From NCBI GenBank assembly GCA_012728835.1, contig JAAYEJ010000012.1:59207-123206 (forward strand): 64,000 nt of DNA, read 5' to 3'. The notes below the pieces were generated by a model. The model did no database searches. It was not told the DNA's origin and saw only the letters and a list, made by a program, of their open reading frames with translations. The translations under genes and the position numbers were made by a program. This document shows positions 62,569 through 64,000 of this stretch, in pieces. The DNA is from Candidatus Brocadiaceae bacterium (GTDB taxonomy: Bacteria; Planctomycetota; Brocadiia; SM23-32). Position 1 is the stretch's first letter. The number at the start of each line of letters is the position of its first letter.

Positions 62569-63369
62569 TCAATGGTGATCTTCGCGGGGGCGGATCGGAC
62601 GTTCGCGGAACTCCCGGATCAGCTTCGCCAGCTCCTCCGCGGCCGCCCGGTAGAGCACCTCGCCCTTCTCGGCCGAGCCCAGCGTCGGATCGCCCAGCAC
62701 GCCCGTGGAGCTGAACGTGCTCCACCATTCCATCATGCCGATGCGGCCGCCGTCCTGGACGTCCTGCCACCAGAACTCGGACGGCAGCATGTTGTTCTCC
62801 GGCGCGGCCAGTTGCCGGCGCACACCCTCCGGGCGCAGGTAGAGGTACATGGACGTCTCGATCTCGTCCGCGTGCGCCACCCAGCCGCGGGGCGACTCGC
62901 GCACCTCGGCCAGCGTCTTCGCGGTGAGTTCGAAGTAGCTGAACGCGGCGCAGATGACCTCGTTGTCCATCGTCGCCTGGCGCGCGGCCACTTCGATGAG
63001 CGGACGGTTGGAGCCGTGGCCGTTGACGATCAGCACCTTGCGGAAGCCGTGATGCGCCACGCTGCGCACGATATCCAGCAGGAAGCGCACGTAATTGTCC
63101 CACGCAATGCCGATCGTGCCCGGGAAGTCGATGTGGTGCCAGTTGAACCCGTAGCTCAGGGGCGGCATGAGCAGCGTCTCGTCGGGTGCCAGGCGCGCCG
63201 CGCCTTCGCAGACGCACTGGCAGAGGTAGTTGTCGACGTCCAGCGGCAGGTGGGGGCCGTGCTGCTCCGTCGACCCGACGGGGAGCACGATCACGCGCCG
63301 CTGCGCGACGGCCCGCTTCATCTCGGGCCAGGTCAGCTTGTCGTAATAGTACGGGGCGGCGTCCGCCAT
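62569..63369 (-). CDS. Creatininase-family amidohydrolase
   Basis: The 266-residue protein carries the creatininase-family metal motifs: LPVGSTEQHGPHLPLDVD (Glu, His, Asp ligands), LIVNGHGSN and AHADEIETSMYL. Members hydrolyse cyclic amides such as creatinine or formamide intermediates; the substrate is open. ATG 63369 is preferred over the upstream Met because homology begins with TWPEMKRA. It lies 31 bases upstream of the D-aminoacylase on the same strand, and both act on amides. Confidence 0.87.
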   Translation of the reverse strand: MADAAPYYYDKLTWPEMKRAVAQRRVIVLPVGSTEQHGPHLPLDVDNYLCQCVCEGAARLAPDETLLMPPLSYGFNWHHIDFPGTIGIAWDNYVRFLLDIVRSVAHHGFRKVLIVNGHGSNRPLIEVAARQATMDNEVICAAFSYFELTAKTLAEVRESPRGWVAHADEIETSMYLYLRPEGVRRQLAAPENNMLPSEFWWQDVQDGGRIGMMEWWSTFSSTGVLGDPTLGSAEKGEVLYRAAAEELAKLIREFRERPIRPREDHH

Positions 63370-63529
63370 GGCTGTCCCCTCGGAATGGAACCCCCGGGCC
63401 GCCGCCATCATACCGGAGGCCACTCGGTCTGACCAGAGCCGCGCCCCCTCGGCCTTTACACGCCGTCGATCCGCGCGTACACTCGCCCTCCGTTCCCGCC
63501 GGATTCCCTTCAGGACCGGAGAGTCGCCG

Positions 63530-64000
63530 ATGGCCGGCAGAGCCTACGACCTGACGCCCAGAGACGTGCCGAAAGTGAACACGAAGTACCGCCGCATCCG
63601 GACGAAGATCCCCGTGCCGCAGTCCCTGGAGGTCCTGGAGGAACTCCGAAGGTACGAGCCGGTATCCATGACGGGCCAGCCGCCCGTCGTGTGGGATCGT
63701 GCCGAGGGCTGCCAGGTCTACGACCGCTGGGACAACATGTGGCTCGACTGGAGTTCGGGCGTGCTGGTGGCGAACGCCGGGCACGGCCGCCGGGAGATCT
63801 GCGACGCCATCGTCGAGCAGACCCGGCACCCCCTGCTGCACAACTACTGCTTCCCGAGCGCCGTGCGCGCCGACCTTGCCCGGCGGCTCGCGGACGTCAG
63901 CCCCGACGGACTCGATAAGGTCTTCCTGCTGACCACGGGTTCGGACGCCACCGAGTGCGCCGTCAAGCTGAGCCGCACGCACGGCCGGGCCGTCGGCGGC
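63530..64000 (+). CDS. Class III aminotransferase, partial
   Basis: The first 157 codons are in the window and the gene runs off the right edge. It has the N-terminal layout of PLP-dependent class III aminotransferases: VWDRAEGCQVYDRWDNMWLDWSSGVLVANAGHGRREI, then LLHNYCFPSAVRADLARRLADV and VFLLTTGSDATECAVKLSR. The last segment binds the PLP phosphate. The catalytic Lys is outside. ATG 63530 follows GGAGAG. Confidence 0.88.
   Translation, partial: MAGRAYDLTPRDVPKVNTKYRRIRTKIPVPQSLEVLEELRRYEPVSMTGQPPVVWDRAEGCQVYDRWDNMWLDWSSGVLVANAGHGRREICDAIVEQTRHPLLHNYCFPSAVRADLARRLADVSPDGLDKVFLLTTGSDATECAVKLSRTHGRAVGG

Overview
The window is GC-rich bacterial chromosome (roughly two thirds G+C, with strong G/C at third codon positions) and is packed with genes on both strands. 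No ribosomal or taxonomic marker settles the organism. A formylglycine-type sulfatase, a DUF1565-like beta-helix protein, several ECF-type sigma factors, PilZ and GspE-type ATPases, a DUF6485 protein and frequent GTG/TTG starts fit a Planctomycetota-like lineage or a relative in the PVC/Hydrogenedentes range. That placement is inference.

Layout. 1-7.1 kb: an M28-peptidase-like/FtsX-like membrane protein running off the left edge, argB, a VWA protein, a flavodoxin and a PadR/HAAS pair with a clear operator-promoter. 7.1-10.5 kb: a hairpin-rich spacer and a full phage-shock module (pspF divergent from pspABC, with a good sigma-54 promoter). 10.5-15.1 kb: a TRL-like lipoprotein, lexA, two gene remnants, then an ECF sigma factor, a zinc-finger/HTH protein and an odd GspF-GspF-GspE fusion ATPase. 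15.1-26.6 kb: a truncated sigma factor, a beta-helix protein, tRNA-Leu(TAA), membrane proteins, a PilZ-GspE ATPase, gatA, an oxidoreductase, an SGNH hydrolase and a methyltransferase lacking its SAM-binding motif I. 26.6-33.3 kb: a BlaI-type regulator with a textbook operator-promoter, a broken M56/redoxin gene, a secreted protein with an in-frame UGA followed by a SECIS-like hairpin, an ankyrin protein, a membrane protein and two copies of a dispersed repeat. 33.4-41.5 kb: cyclophilin, tig-clpP-clpX, a fused 2-oxoacid dehydrogenase E1 and a SAM hydroxide adenosyltransferase. 41.5-46.9 kb: peroxiredoxin, ferritin, DUF6485, sulfatase, glycosyltransferase-like protein. 47-51.3 kb: a pseudokinase/PP2C pair, an M19-dipeptidase-like protein, DUF454 and LysE proteins. 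51.5-64 kb: hisA, an EF-G paralogue, purE, a nitroreductase, a degenerate archaemetzincin, ligA, an amidase, dtd, an NtrC-type regulator, a D-aminoacylase, a creatininase-like amidase and the start of a class III aminotransferase.

Two themes stand out. First, many proteins keep a family fold but have lost catalytic residues: M28, GspE, protein kinase, M19, archaemetzincin, and HisA with one substitution. Second, several loci look spliced or eroded: two remnants after lexA, a chimeric junction near 15300, an internally deleted methyltransferase and a broken M56/redoxin gene with a repeat at its junction. The second theme could be real genome erosion or assembly error, and read mapping would separate the two. 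The strongest candidate for something undescribed is the putative selenoprotein at 28089-29420. The sigma/anti-sigma/GspF-GspE cluster at 12165-15070 comes next.
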